Below, piece after piece: positions 7,435 to 15,493 of a stretch of 41,108 nucleotides of DNA. The position numbers and the translations under genes are program-made. Position 1 is the first letter of the stretch. Each line of letters starts with the position of its first letter. Origin of the DNA: a virus; the IMG/VR virus record IMGVR_UViG_3300002144_000640, positions 1-41,108 of that record; one strand, written 5' to 3'. The notes beneath the pieces were generated by a model. The model was given only the letters and a program-made list of their open reading frames with translations. It ran no database searches and was not told the origin of the DNA.

Positions 7435-8147
7435 AATGATGTGGTTGATTTGGTACCTTGTACCTTTGTATAGTATTTACTTGTCACGCCTAACACACCC
7501 GGCAGCGTCTGTCGGCACATAATCGCATCATTAGGCCATGCGCCAAGCGAGTGTACAACATCCATCAATTGCCTTGCGGCTTCAGGTTTAATTATATATG
7601 CAGAATTACCGGCAAGACCTTGTGGGACGTTAAACGAATCAACCGTGGGAACTGGTAGTACCTTATCCTCTTCATAGTTCTCACCACGCATTGTTTGGAC
7701 TTGACTATCAAAAACATCTGCACGTCGAGTTGCACCTATGGGATTGTTTAGTCCGATAATACCGTATTTGGAGTCCAAGGCATATTTCGTGTATAGTTTA
7801 CGTGTCCATAGGGCGTCATGCTCTAAAATAATAATCGGCTCATCCTCGTTAACACACTTCATCCAAAGACCGTAATGGCTAATAAAACACGCCATCCGAT
7901 TCTCTTTAGTCGCCGTAGCGTATGGCGTTAGTTTCAGACCGGATTTAAGATCGGTCCGTGGTGTATCCCATGGATATGTCCAATTAAACTTTAAATATTT
8001 AAATGTAGTCTCAACCTGATTGGCTCTGGTCGCACCGTAAATTTCAATAGGAAAATCAATACTGAGTTTTTTGTGTGAGTCAATACAACGATTGGCCGCT
8101 GCCATCGATGCTTGATTTTCCAACAAAGTAATAATATAAGCTTTCAT
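7431..8147 (-). CDS. glycosyltransferase, GT25 family (second copy)
   Basis: The 238-aa protein follows the same plan as its downstream neighbour: KAYIITLLEN start, MACFISHYGLWMKC, then PIIILEHDALW and GNSAYIIKPEAARQLMD. The two share the FxSHYxLW and EHDA signatures but differ widely elsewhere, so they are an old duplication or separate acquisitions with probably different acceptor specificity. The ATGA overlap with the next gene indicates coupling. Likely product: a sugar added to an LPS-like or virion glycan. Confidence 0.85.
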   Translation of the reverse strand: MKAYIITLLENQASMAAANRCIDSHKKLSIDFPIEIYGATRANQVETTFKYLKFNWTYPWDTPRTDLKSGLKLTPYATATKENRMACFISHYGLWMKCVNEDEPIIILEHDALWTRKLYTKYALDSKYGIIGLNNPIGATRRADVFDSQVQTMRGENYEEDKVLPVPTVDSFNVPQGLAGNSAYIIKPEAARQLMDVVHSLGAWPNDAIMCRQTLPGVLGVTSKYYTKVQGTKSTTSL

Positions 8148-8158
8148 TTTAATATATC

Positions 8159-8860
8159 CTATAGGTCTTGTAAATATTCTTTTATTATTTCTAAATTTGG
8201 TAAATTGGCATCAGTAAATTTAGGATTATCAACTGTAGATAATTCATAATCAGCATTTACAGATTTATAATAATCCTCAAATTTAATGCCATCGCCAAAT
8301 ACTTTATTCTTGCCTACGACACGTGCAGCAGGTATTCCATATGCATGGGCACATATAATTCCGTGAAGACTAGAAGAAATTATCTTTTTGCATTTAGTTA
8401 TTTCTTTAGCAACCGTTAAAGGGTCTTTATTCACAACATTAATTACATGGAATTTATCTTGATATTTTCTTTTAAACTCTGTGTAGTTTTTATAATGAGG
8501 GACAATGCCTATTTCGTATTCTTTGTTGCTTTCTTCACAAAATTCTGACAACAATAACGCAGGATCACCATATATCTCTGGGCAATTGCCTCCAGAGTCT
8601 AACACAGCTTGCCTTGTAAGCGGGCCTCTCACAAATTTAAAATTGGCATCTGGATTTATTTTTTCTTCCATTCTCATAATGCCAGAGCCTAATACATTAG
8701 TGTTAGCTGATGCAAACCGAGCAATTGATCCTATAATAAATGTATTTGCGTCTTCAGGTTTATTACAATGTTTAAATGGTATCTGCAAATAATTTAAAAG
8801 GTTTGCGTTTAAAACATCTCCAAAATTCATTGGAATATCACCCCAATAAACTTTTATCAT
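8159..8860 (-). CDS. polysaccharide pyruvyltransferase-like protein
   Basis: The 233-aa protein starts IKVYWGDIPMNFGDVLNANL, the characteristic N-terminus of the pyruvyltransferase family (GD..N...L). Later come NVLGSGIM, FVRGPLTRQAV and the C-terminal CKKIISSSLHGIICAHAYGIPA. The SSxHG..A...GIP block is the family hallmark. These enzymes move pyruvate from PEP onto sugars, giving acidic ketals on surface polysaccharide. It sits inside the glycosyltransferase operon, so a negatively charged modification of a glycan is the natural inference. Confidence 0.85.
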   Translation of the reverse strand: MIKVYWGDIPMNFGDVLNANLLNYLQIPFKHCNKPEDANTFIIGSIARFASANTNVLGSGIMRMEEKINPDANFKFVRGPLTRQAVLDSGGNCPEIYGDPALLLSEFCEESNKEYEIGIVPHYKNYTEFKRKYQDKFHVINVVNKDPLTVAKEITKCKKIISSSLHGIICAHAYGIPAARVVGKNKVFGDGIKFEDYYKSVNADYELSTVDNPKFTDANLPNLEIIKEYLQDL

Positions 8861-9555
8861 TATAATACTCCTTGCGAGACTAGCGAGTTATAATTTTCAA
8901 TCTTCTCTCTCTTAGGGCCAGTCGGTGTTATTTTTGTGCGCACATGAATAAATCTTGCGTTTTCTGGTTTTGGTAGAAAACTACATTGACACCACTTCTG
9001 ATTTAAATACCATTTTCTTTCATGCTTTAAATTTGATTTAAATGCAAGAGTATGCATTACGCCTTCGTCTTCAAATTGGTATGGCTTATTATAATTCAGC
9101 ATCCATTTTGTATCTTCTTTGAGATGAGACCTAAGATTTTTCCTAAGTTCCCTATCCATTTTGTAAATAGCACCACCCCAATATGGAGCGTTGAGAGATG
9201 CTTGTTTAGGATAAGAGCGAGCAATTCTATTATGCAAAGATACTTGTGTTGCAGCGTAAAGGCCAACACCTTCAAGATCAAATACATTTTCAGTCATACC
9301 CTTTGGCGCAAACATATCTATATCAAGCATTAAGACTTGGTCATATTCATCAAATTCTGAATCTAGCATATGACATTTGTGAAACGGTGAAGTAAGATCC
9401 TGTGGTGCACCTTTTACATTTCGTAAAAATGGGGTGCCTGTTATTAACCGATAATCGGCATTTACTAAGTTAGCATATGCTTTTATGTTTTCAATCGAGA
9501 GCTCATCCAATGGTCTTAGATCACCATTAAAATGTTGTAGAATAATATTAGGCAT
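8860..9555 (-). CDS. GT-A type glycosyltransferase
   Basis: The 231-aa protein begins IILQHFNGDLRPLDELSIEN, with a Rossmann-like start. A DxD motif lies in YDQVLMLDIDMFAP. PYWGGAIYKMDREL follows, a segment where related enzymes keep an acceptor-site glycine-rich turn. No membrane segment is present. Its end overlaps the start of the pyruvyltransferase-like gene by 1 nt and its start overlaps the methyltransferase gene by 8 nt. It resembles the neighbouring DxD proteins at 10119 and 10916 in layout, suggesting a paralogous group within the operon. Confidence 0.7.
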   Translation of the reverse strand: MPNIILQHFNGDLRPLDELSIENIKAYANLVNADYRLITGTPFLRNVKGAPQDLTSPFHKCHMLDSEFDEYDQVLMLDIDMFAPKGMTENVFDLEGVGLYAATQVSLHNRIARSYPKQASLNAPYWGGAIYKMDRELRKNLRSHLKEDTKWMLNYNKPYQFEDEGVMHTLAFKSNLKHERKWYLNQKWCQCSFLPKPENARFIHVRTKITPTGPKREKIENYNSLVSQGVL

Positions 9556-10126
9556 TTTTCTTTAATACTGTATAACCAACATTTCTTGTTTCTCGTTCAA
9601 TGATGGTCCAACCACATGCTTGCGCAAAATTTTGTAGAACTTTAAAAAGTGATTCGTTTGGTTTTCCATTAACTATGCTAGTATCATGGGCAATGATATA
9701 TTTTTTTACATTAGTACCATGCAACTTTAATTCTTGCATCATATGATCTGGATGATGATACGAATCAATCACAAGCATATCTGTAGGATTCACTGAACCA
9801 AAACCAACAGAAGACGTCTGCCTCACATCAAGTTTGATATTGTTTTCTTTGCAATATGTTTCGGCTAAAGGCTTAAGGAATTTATTGTACCTAGATGTGT
9901 CAATGTCGATTAAACAAATTTCTGTTGGATTACATAACAACGCGGCAGACGCAGTACCTCCTTGATGGGTGCCGAGTTCCATATAAGAGTTGCACTCAGG
10001 CAAGTACTTTTGAATTGCATCATGGATACCGCAGTATTCAGCTCCATGTGCTGTTTCTTGTTGTTCACGAATTGACGTATTAAATTCTTTTACGTCTTTG
10101 CAATGTCCAAGTTCTGAATTAATCAT
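9548..10126 (-). CDS. class I SAM-dependent methyltransferase
   Basis: The 192-aa protein has the SAM-binding motif I in YMELGTHQGGTAS, an acidic ribose-binding strand end in ICLIDIDTSRY, and a motif II/III region MLVIDSYHHPDHMMQEL. That layout matches the cephalosporin-hydroxylase/Methyltransf_24-like branch, in which a D-x-x-H site may bind metal. Given its place between glycosyltransferase genes, O-methylation of a sugar is the best guess. It overlaps both neighbours by 8 nt. Confidence 0.75.
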   Translation of the reverse strand: MINSELGHCKDVKEFNTSIREQQETAHGAEYCGIHDAIQKYLPECNSYMELGTHQGGTASAALLCNPTEICLIDIDTSRYNKFLKPLAETYCKENNIKLDVRQTSSVGFGSVNPTDMLVIDSYHHPDHMMQELKLHGTNVKKYIIAHDTSIVNGKPNESLFKVLQNFAQACGWTIIERETRNVGYTVLKKNA

Positions 10127-10919
10127 ATTTAATAACTTCCTTTAATTTATTCATATCATAGCTATCAGCACCACGAAGCTGCACATGAACAAAGTTTGCG
10201 TTCTCAGTGTAATCTGCTATTGGTCTATTATCGCCAGTTGTTCCAGGTTGAAAAAATATCTGACTATTCCATTTATAATCCATAATACCCCAGTTAAAAT
10301 GGGGAATCATGGCATTCAAGTAATTTTGATCACCCTGATAAAAAGCAGGCAGACCACCTCGTTGCATCAATGACACATATTCTTTAAAATCAACAAACAC
10401 ATTTTGTGCTTTGACTCTACCAGCCGCACTATACATCACACAGCCAGAATTAAATACTCGATGTCTTCCTTTATCATCCTTTACCATGTCATGACCATAC
10501 ATAACTCTGATAAGGTCGTGCCACTTATTATCATTCGCACTATTGATGCCACCGATGTTATATTTTTGTCTAAACTCTGGTTGCATCCATTCTTCGCAAA
10601 TGCCTAATTCAATATTGGCCATTTGAGCAAACTCATCAAATATATTTTGGCGAGTGTTACGAGGAACTACATCAGCGTCACAAAAAAGAATATAGTCGTA
10701 GTCATCATATCCAGTATCAAAGATAGGTTTGAATGCACCATAATGTGGATTGTATCTTCCTAAATTCTGTCTTTTTATTTTTACATTTGGCCAACTTGGA
10801 TTGAGCTCGAATATATGTTCTGCTCCTATCCTATTAGCGTATTCCTTCATCAACTCAACACCGGCTTTATTGCCTGATGTAATATTGCCTTCCCAAAACT
10901 GATATATTGCACACTTCAT
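10119..10919 (-). CDS. GT-A type glycosyltransferase
   Basis: This 266-aa protein starts KCAIYQFWEG. DYDYILFCDADVVPR contains the DxD (DAD) motif after a hydrophobic strand. FNSGCVMYSAAG and a GDQNYLNAM segment correspond to the acceptor loop and the DQ site common to GT8/GT-A enzymes. The C-terminus ends with a conserved FVHVQLRGAD. It is similar in plan to the next gene upstream. No signal peptide. Likely cytosolic synthesis of a phage-modified glycan; the donor sugar is unknown. Confidence 0.75.
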   Translation of the reverse strand: MKCAIYQFWEGNITSGNKAGVELMKEYANRIGAEHIFELNPSWPNVKIKRQNLGRYNPHYGAFKPIFDTGYDDYDYILFCDADVVPRNTRQNIFDEFAQMANIELGICEEWMQPEFRQKYNIGGINSANDNKWHDLIRVMYGHDMVKDDKGRHRVFNSGCVMYSAAGRVKAQNVFVDFKEYVSLMQRGGLPAFYQGDQNYLNAMIPHFNWGIMDYKWNSQIFFQPGTTGDNRPIADYTENANFVHVQLRGADSYDMNKLKEVIKYD

Positions 10920-11707
10920 TTAACTAAATCCATTAGTTCTTCTACGTTTTCACCACTGTTAGGCAATTTGTCTTTAAGGAAAAAATGTACAAAATAAGCT
11001 TCTTTAATCTTATCGTCATGTACACCTTTAAACAAAGCATTCCATTTCCAATCAAGGCGTTTAATGTTCATCTTCTCTTTACGGATCCAGGTGTTCAGCA
11101 GTGTTTGATCCGTTGACCATTTCCACGCACCCTTACCATCTACGAAGTCCTTGAACTCTGGCCGAGTAATAAACTCACGAGCAGTATCACCACGCAAGTA
11201 CTTATGAATCTTCTTATTCATGACCATAAGACCCATGTTCATGAACTCATATCCAAGCTTATTTGGAGTAAAGTCTGCAACCTTGCCATGCAATGTTTCA
11301 TACTGCATACGAGAGTAGTTAATAATTTTCTGTTGGTACTGAGGTGTGATTGGCATGTCACGCTCTGGTACACCACCAAAGTCATACTCTTCGCCTAAGT
11401 CATCAAAGATATTCGGCGCACCATCACGGATCCAAATATCTGCATCAACAATTGCAACCTGATCATAAAGCGTAAAGGCTTCGAAAGCATTTTCCTTCTC
11501 ATAAATGGGTAGGAAACCTCCATGCTTTTCGTATGATTCCTTACTACGGTTGGTAGAGAATACATCTGGCTTGATTTTTAAAATTGGTGTACGTTGTACT
11601 ATATGATTGATACCGTGGCGACCGCAATAGTCAACAACGGATTGGATACAGTGATCGTAAAGTCGGCTAGGTTTTCCAACATAAACCTGATAAATTAAAC
11701 GTTTCAT
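10916..11707 (-). CDS. GT-A type glycosyltransferase
   Basis: This 263-aa protein starts KRLIYQVYVGKPSRLYDHC. VAIVDADIWIRD contains the DxD motif. EFMNMGLMVMNKK and STDQTLLNTWIRKE match the acceptor loop and DQ site of GT8-like enzymes, and KEAYFVHFF closes the catalytic domain. ATGA overlap with the gene downstream and TAATG overlap with the HAD gene upstream indicate a tightly coupled operon. Its similarity in layout to the 10119 gene suggests a duplicated pair. Confidence 0.75.
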   Translation of the reverse strand: MKRLIYQVYVGKPSRLYDHCIQSVVDYCGRHGINHIVQRTPILKIKPDVFSTNRSKESYEKHGGFLPIYEKENAFEAFTLYDQVAIVDADIWIRDGAPNIFDDLGEEYDFGGVPERDMPITPQYQQKIINYSRMQYETLHGKVADFTPNKLGYEFMNMGLMVMNKKIHKYLRGDTAREFITRPEFKDFVDGKGAWKWSTDQTLLNTWIRKEKMNIKRLDWKWNALFKGVHDDKIKEAYFVHFFLKDKLPNSGENVEELMDLVK

Positions 11708-12303
11708 TAGTAAAATAGTGGGTCAGTAATCTCTTCACACATTGCTTTCCAATTCGGCAGGATTGGAATACCACATGCATCTTCTTCTTTAATATGTATA
11801 TGTTTCATTAGTAAAGATCTCAGACCCATGTCGCGACCATCAACCGCGTTGGCAACTTTATCCTCAATCCAATATGCGTTGGGATATAAATGTCCGTAAC
11901 ATTCTAATGTGTCTCTTTTATCTGCGCCGGTGTCGAGGTAGACAAATTCCTCAAAGACGTGAGCACCAAAGATTGCTTCCAAGTTTTGAGTCCGAAGTTT
12001 CTGAGCAAATGGATTCAATGATAGGCTTGTGATGACGAGGAATTTATAACCATACTCATCGTGCAGTTTCTTCACACCTTTTACTGCATCAAACAGTGGA
12101 GGTAAGAATCCAATATTTGCTGAAGCGTTAAAGCCTCGGATGTACTTTTTAATCTCCGGTTCGGTCATCTCATACCGAGTGCCCTGTTGGTAAGCACGTT
12201 CGTTACCGGTGGCAAAGAGTCCGTGTTCACGCATCATCCACGCATCAAACGCACCTTGCCAATTGAGCAACACACCATCAACATCTGTTAAAATAACATT
12301 CAT
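11707..12303 (-). CDS. HAD-superfamily phosphatase
   Basis: The 198-aa protein has the HAD nucleophile motif at its very start, LTDVDGVLLNW (D8, D10). Motif II is the threonine/serine of FLVITSLSLN, and motif IV is the acidic pair in YWIEDKVANA. The cap is helical and inserted after motif I, as in 5'(3')-deoxyribonucleotidase-like and sugar-phosphate phosphatases. It heads the glycan operon behind its own early promoter, so it may dephosphorylate a sugar intermediate; a nucleotidase role is the alternative. Confidence 0.75.
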   Translation of the reverse strand: MNVILTDVDGVLLNWQGAFDAWMMREHGLFATGNERAYQQGTRYEMTEPEIKKYIRGFNASANIGFLPPLFDAVKGVKKLHDEYGYKFLVITSLSLNPFAQKLRTQNLEAIFGAHVFEEFVYLDTGADKRDTLECYGHLYPNAYWIEDKVANAVDGRDMGLRSLLMKHIHIKEEDACGIPILPNWKAMCEEITDPLFY

Positions 12304-12324
12304 AATATATTTCCTTTATATGAT

Positions 12325-12353
12325 ATTATATCATATAACAGCTGAAAAGTAAA
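12325..12353 (-). promoter_or_regulatory. early promoter of the HAD/glycan operon
   Basis: Minus strand: TTTACT (12353-12348), 17 bp, TATAAT (12330-12325). It lies in the 53-nt gap before the HAD gene, which has an AAGGAAA ribosome site. The -10 lies within a small AT palindrome (GATATAATATC). Confidence 0.65.
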
Positions 12354-12356
12354 TAC

Positions 12357-13028
12357 TCAGCCGAACAATTTTCGGTTTTTATATTTTTGAATAGTTCTAG
12401 ATAGCATCTCTACCCAATTATCACGATTCTCTTTGAACACTAATGGTTCATTATCATCAACGTCCATAACGACTACAATATTTGGAATTGCCATACCAGT
12501 TCGTTCTTCAAACATGATAGCATATGCGGTCATTTGCGCAAAGTAGTTATGAATGTTTTCTTTCTTTTTCACGCGTTTAGACGTCTTCCAGTCAACAATA
12601 GAAGGCACACCATCAAACTCTGCTATACAATCGCAGCGACCAGCCACACCGAGGTGCTTAGAATAAAGAGCAGTCTCAATACCAAAGATCTTTCCAATTC
12701 GGCCATCAAGGATAGGACGAACATTAGCTAAACTTTGCTTAATATGCGGCAAATATCCAGAGGTGTCTTTTCCACTGAGATAATCTTCAATGATAGTGTG
12801 TACAGCAGTTCCGCGAGTAGAAGCTTTATGGCTTACTTTGTTAGCCTCTTCTTCTCCTACACGTGCGCGCCATGCTTGAATAGCATCTTCACTTAATATG
12901 CTAAGAACTGAAGTGATAGAAGGATAAGAATTGCCATCAGGGTCAACGTACTTTCGCCCAGTTGGAGTAGTTTCTGCAACAAGGTCGTCATAACCAATAT
13001 CAATTTTGACATGTTCGAATACTTTCAT
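12357..13028 (-). CDS. PD-(D/E)XK exonuclease, RecB/Cas4/MGME1-like
   Basis: The 223-aa protein has the nuclease core in order: a helix with RGTAVHTIIEDYL, E118 in GIETALYS, D133 in GVAGRCDCIAEFDG, and D146-W-K148 in IVDWKTSKR, followed by a QMTAYAIMFEE helix typical of the RecB-family motif. This core cleaves DNA with two metal ions. No iron-sulphur cysteine cluster is seen. It is coupled (TAATG) to the upstream exported-protein gene and is near PhoH and RNase H, fitting a role in recombination or host DNA breakdown. Confidence 0.85.
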   Translation of the reverse strand: MKVFEHVKIDIGYDDLVAETTPTGRKYVDPDGNSYPSITSVLSILSEDAIQAWRARVGEEEANKVSHKASTRGTAVHTIIEDYLSGKDTSGYLPHIKQSLANVRPILDGRIGKIFGIETALYSKHLGVAGRCDCIAEFDGVPSIVDWKTSKRVKKKENIHNYFAQMTAYAIMFEERTGMAIPNIVVVMDVDDNEPLVFKENRDNWVEMLSRTIQKYKNRKLFG

Positions 13029-13360
13029 TATAAGTTAGGCTTTTCCGTTGTTGCCATAAAATCAAAATTAACACCTGCCGCGTGGACACATACAGTCTCA
13101 CCATCAACTTGACGATACATTGACCATTCTCTAGTATTTGGATTAAGTGTAAAAACTGTTTGTGTTCTTACTTTTTGACCGGAATGCATTACAATAGTAT
13201 CCATGGAAAACATGGGGTCCTCGTCATACATATCCAACACTTTACTAAAATCAGATAACGCAAAGCACTTTAATTCAATATCCATCGTACTGGTGACAAT
13301 ACTCTGTGCATGGGCAAATGGTGCCATGGTGCATACCAATGTAGCTAAAAGCTTTTTCAT
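13028..13360 (-). CDS. small exported protein with signal peptide (110 aa)
   Basis: The N-terminus MKKLLATLVCTMAPFAHAQS is a textbook Sec signal peptide: KK n-region, hydrophobic core, and AHA cleavage site near residue 18. The mature ~92 residues are beta-rich with cysteines in LKCFALSDF and ETVCVHA that could form one disulphide. No lipobox is present. It lies between phoH and the nuclease gene with overlaps on both sides, an unexpected place for a periplasmic protein. I do not recognise a family. A role at the envelope, for example superinfection exclusion, is possible but unproven. Confidence 0.65.
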   Translation of the reverse strand: MKKLLATLVCTMAPFAHAQSIVTSTMDIELKCFALSDFSKVLDMYDEDPMFSMDTIVMHSGQKVRTQTVFTLNPNTREWSMYRQVDGETVCVHAAGVNFDFMATTEKPNL

Positions 13361-14034
13361 TTTAAACCTAACATTTCCTTGGTCATGATATAATCACGAA
13401 CCAAACCCGATCTAACGATATCATCCCAACCATAAGTAACGACCGTAAAATACTTAAGTTGGTCAACGATACGAAGGAATTTCATAACGCCGTCTTTTTC
13501 ATTATCATGGGTAAAGTCTGACTGAAGATAGTCTCCGCAGAAAATAATCCGACAATGGTTACCCACGCGTGTCATCACAGAATCTAATTCATGGAAGTTT
13601 AAGTTCTGCATCTCATCTACGATGATAATGGTTCGGTGGAATGTGGTACCTCGGATGAACGAGGTTGTTTCAAAATCAATTTGTTTATTATTCTTTAATT
13701 TGGCATAAGCAGCAGGTTCCTTAAATAGCTCATCACAGATACCTTTATATGGAATCTCATATGATGCTTTCTTTTCCTCGACAGTACCAGGCAAGAAACC
13801 CATATCACGGACTGGTACTACTGAGCGCAGTAGAACAATTTTATCATAACCTGTAGATTTATCTAGTACCTCTTCTAGTGCAAGATACATTGCCATAAAC
13901 GTTTTACCAGTTCCTGCTGAACCTGCAAGGACCAAGTTATCACCATCATCCCATGCATCAAATGCTTTTTGTTGGTTTTTTGTAATAGGGCTGACTTGAG
14001 TCAAGTCTGTGTCTTTTACCTTAGCGCTAGTCAT
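13357..14034 (-). CDS. phoH: PhoH-like P-loop ATPase
   Basis: The 225-aa protein carries Walker A in VLAGSAGTGKTFMA (about residues 36-48), the PhoH signature VVPVRDMGFLPGTVEEK, and Walker B in IIIVDEMQNLN, followed by RIIFCGDYLQSD. PhoH is one of the commonest marine myovirus genes. Its family includes RNA helicase/ATPase activities, but its phage role is unsettled. Length is typical of the single-domain phage form. It overlaps the upstream FmdB-like gene by 8 nt and the exported-protein gene by 4 nt. Confidence 0.93.
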   Translation of the reverse strand: MTSAKVKDTDLTQVSPITKNQQKAFDAWDDGDNLVLAGSAGTGKTFMAMYLALEEVLDKSTGYDKIVLLRSVVPVRDMGFLPGTVEEKKASYEIPYKGICDELFKEPAAYAKLKNNKQIDFETTSFIRGTTFHRTIIIVDEMQNLNFHELDSVMTRVGNHCRIIFCGDYLQSDFTHDNEKDGVMKFLRIVDQLKYFTVVTYGWDDIVRSGLVRDYIMTKEMLGLK

Positions 14035-14260
14035 TAACAGTGTTTCCTTTGCCTGAATTCTTTTTAATAGTACTTAGCAAATTTTGCCATTCGCCACCTG
14101 CTTGCCGTAATGTCGACCTAGTGCCGGTAACTAGAGTCGGTGCATCGACAACACGCACAAGATTTTGATCCTCGTTTAATTGCTTCTGAAGGTCATCATA
14201 CGAACATCTGATGTCCCATTCTTTATTAGTTTTAATATCTTTAATTGTGTACGTTGGCAT
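14027..14260 (-). CDS. conserved small phage protein, FmdB-like N-terminus (77 aa)
   Basis: It starts MPTYTIKDIKTNKEWDI, like the beta-hairpin opening of FmdB/zinc-ribbon proteins (MPTY...). The cysteine pairs of a true zinc ribbon are absent; only one cysteine remains (IRCSYDDL). The C-terminal half, GEWQNLLSTIKKNSGKGNT, is basic and matches a pattern I associate with small proteins beside phoH in T4-like marine phages. The start at 14260 is chosen for the MPTYT motif over an ATG 18 nt upstream. Function unknown, possibly nucleic-acid binding. Confidence 0.6.
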   Translation of the reverse strand: MPTYTIKDIKTNKEWDIRCSYDDLQKQLNEDQNLVRVVDAPTLVTGTRSTLRQAGGEWQNLLSTIKKNSGKGNTVND

Positions 14261-14807
14261 GAAACCACTCCGGAACATTACGTTTAGACCAAGCCATTTT
14301 AAACCGATCTTGTTTTGTCTGATAAAACATGCGATATGACTTTACTGGATCATCCTCGAACATGCACTCTGGGTTTGACTTCATAGCAAGAGGAAATAAT
14401 GTTAAGCCTTGTTTAGGAATATTCCTAGGGTGTTGCTTTAACTTTGTCCGTAATAACGCATCTGTGCTATGTTGTCTATTGTATCTATATTGGTATTCAT
14501 CGCACAAAGCGATGAAATGTTGATAGTGCCATTCGTAGTTGCAAGTGCTTATCATTGTCCATTTGGTACATGGGTGACTGGCGTGAACGACTTTATACAA
14601 TGTGCTGTCCATATCAGCATCTAAGAGGCGGTATTGTGCAACGGTGCGTTTGCCAGATTTGGACGGACCAAAAGACATGACACCGTCTAGCATGCGATGT
14701 GCTGTTGAAAGCATTTGTGCAGATTCCACAATCATTTTTACAACGTGTTTGTCGCACTGTAGCTGTGCTGCAATGATTGGATCATTATCTAATATAAAAA
14801 CATTCAT
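14241..14807 (-). CDS. conserved phage protein, CDKHVVKM family (188 aa)
   Basis: It starts MNVFILDNDPIIAAQLQCDK, followed by HVVKMIVESAQMLSTAHR. I recognise this as a conserved phage and bacterial family of unknown biochemical role. His, Cys and Trp residues recur (HASHPCTKW, NYEWHYQHF, VPEWFHANVH), which suggests a metal or nucleic-acid site. The start at 14807 is fixed by the promoter: the longer ORF start at 14852 lies upstream of the -10 box and could not be in the message. It overlaps the FmdB-like gene. Confidence 0.7.
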   Translation of the reverse strand: MNVFILDNDPIIAAQLQCDKHVVKMIVESAQMLSTAHRMLDGVMSFGPSKSGKRTVAQYRLLDADMDSTLYKVVHASHPCTKWTMISTCNYEWHYQHFIALCDEYQYRYNRQHSTDALLRTKLKQHPRNIPKQGLTLFPLAMKSNPECMFEDDPVKSYRMFYQTKQDRFKMAWSKRNVPEWFHANVHN

Positions 14808-14835
14808 AATATAAAAAGCCTCATGTTGTACAGTT

Positions 14836-14864
14836 ATTATACCATAAAACACAAGGCTTGTACA
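14836..14864 (-). promoter_or_regulatory. early promoter upstream of the CDKHVVKM gene
   Basis: Minus strand: TGTACA (14864-14859), 17 bp, TATAAT (14841-14836). Predicted transcription start near 14829, 22 nt before the chosen ATG. It is followed by the phoH group. Confidence 0.75.
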
Positions 14865-14879
14865 CTCCTATTTTAGACC

Positions 14880-15038
14880 TTAGTGAATGTGACTAGCATC
14901 AATTCGTTTATTTAAGAACTCTTGTTTTTGCAATATTCGTTCCATTTTTTCTATATCGCCTCTCTTTTCTAACCTTTTAGCATAAATGCCGAGCTCTTGA
15001 GAATCTTTTCTTAAACGTTCGATTTGATTCAATACCAT
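14880..15038 (-). CDS. small coiled-coil-like protein (52 aa)
   Basis: The ORF reads MVLNQIERLRKDSQELGIYA and continues to TAA at 14882-14880. It is highly charged and predicted helical throughout (KRLEKRGDIEKMERIL), consistent with a short coiled coil. A clear AGGAG ribosome site lies 9 nt before the ATG. It fills the gap between the DUF6433-like gene and the next promoter on the same strand. No family is recognised; coding rests on the ribosome site and the helical heptad-like composition. Confidence 0.6.
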   Translation of the reverse strand: MVLNQIERLRKDSQELGIYAKRLEKRGDIEKMERILQKQEFLNKRIDASHIH

Positions 15039-15066
15039 GTATTGGTCTCCTGTTAATTGTTAAAAA

Positions 15067-15492
15067 TTAAGCATCACGAAGTAGACCTGGAAAAGCCTCC
15101 TTTACTATAGGTCGTGTCAATCCTTTTGGGGGGTTTTTATTAATCATGTCGATGACTAATTTGGCATCATCCGGATGTATGCTTTCGAGCACACCGATGA
15201 AAATCTGTTCTCTCTTTACAGCAGGAAGTTTAGTCCCTGGACCGCCTTTTACAAAGTATTTAAACTTTGCGTTTTCTCTTAAAAGGGTGGTAGGTGTGCT
15301 CTCAGGCCGGCTAGCCGTATAAGGCGGCGCGCCCACAGGCAGATTCCATGTCAATGTGGAATCCATTGAGCCTCTGATAATATCTTTGAGGGCCCACGTT
15401 TCGTGTTCTTTAAGCACTTTTACTTTATCTGCTTTTGTTTTTTGTTTTTCCACTAGTTCAATAACCTCATGGATCAATAATTCTTTTGCCAT
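15067..15492 (-). CDS. DUF6433-like T4-type phage protein (141 aa)
   Basis: The start MAKELLIHEVIELVEKQKTK is a conserved N-terminus in T4-like marine phages. It is followed by ALKDIIRGSMDSTLTWNLP, a proline-rich PVGAPPYTASRPESTP stretch, and LLRENAKFKYFVKGG. The family name is from recall. It may be a virion-associated or late protein: a TATAAATA box sits 46 nt upstream inside the preceding gene. The start is set at MAKELL (15492), where its ATG overlaps the end of the RNase H gene region; a longer start adds nine unconserved residues. Confidence 0.7.
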   Translation of the reverse strand: MAKELLIHEVIELVEKQKTKADKVKVLKEHETWALKDIIRGSMDSTLTWNLPVGAPPYTASRPESTPTTLLRENAKFKYFVKGGPGTKLPAVKREQIFIGVLESIHPDDAKLVIDMINKNPPKGLTRPIVKEAFPGLLRDA

Positions 15493-15493
15493 A

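Noticed and set aside
14808-14852. Longer N-terminus of the CDKHVVKM gene (ATG at 14852)
   Set aside because: The promoter -10 box is at 14841-14836, downstream of that ATG, and the conserved start is MNVFILD at 14807.
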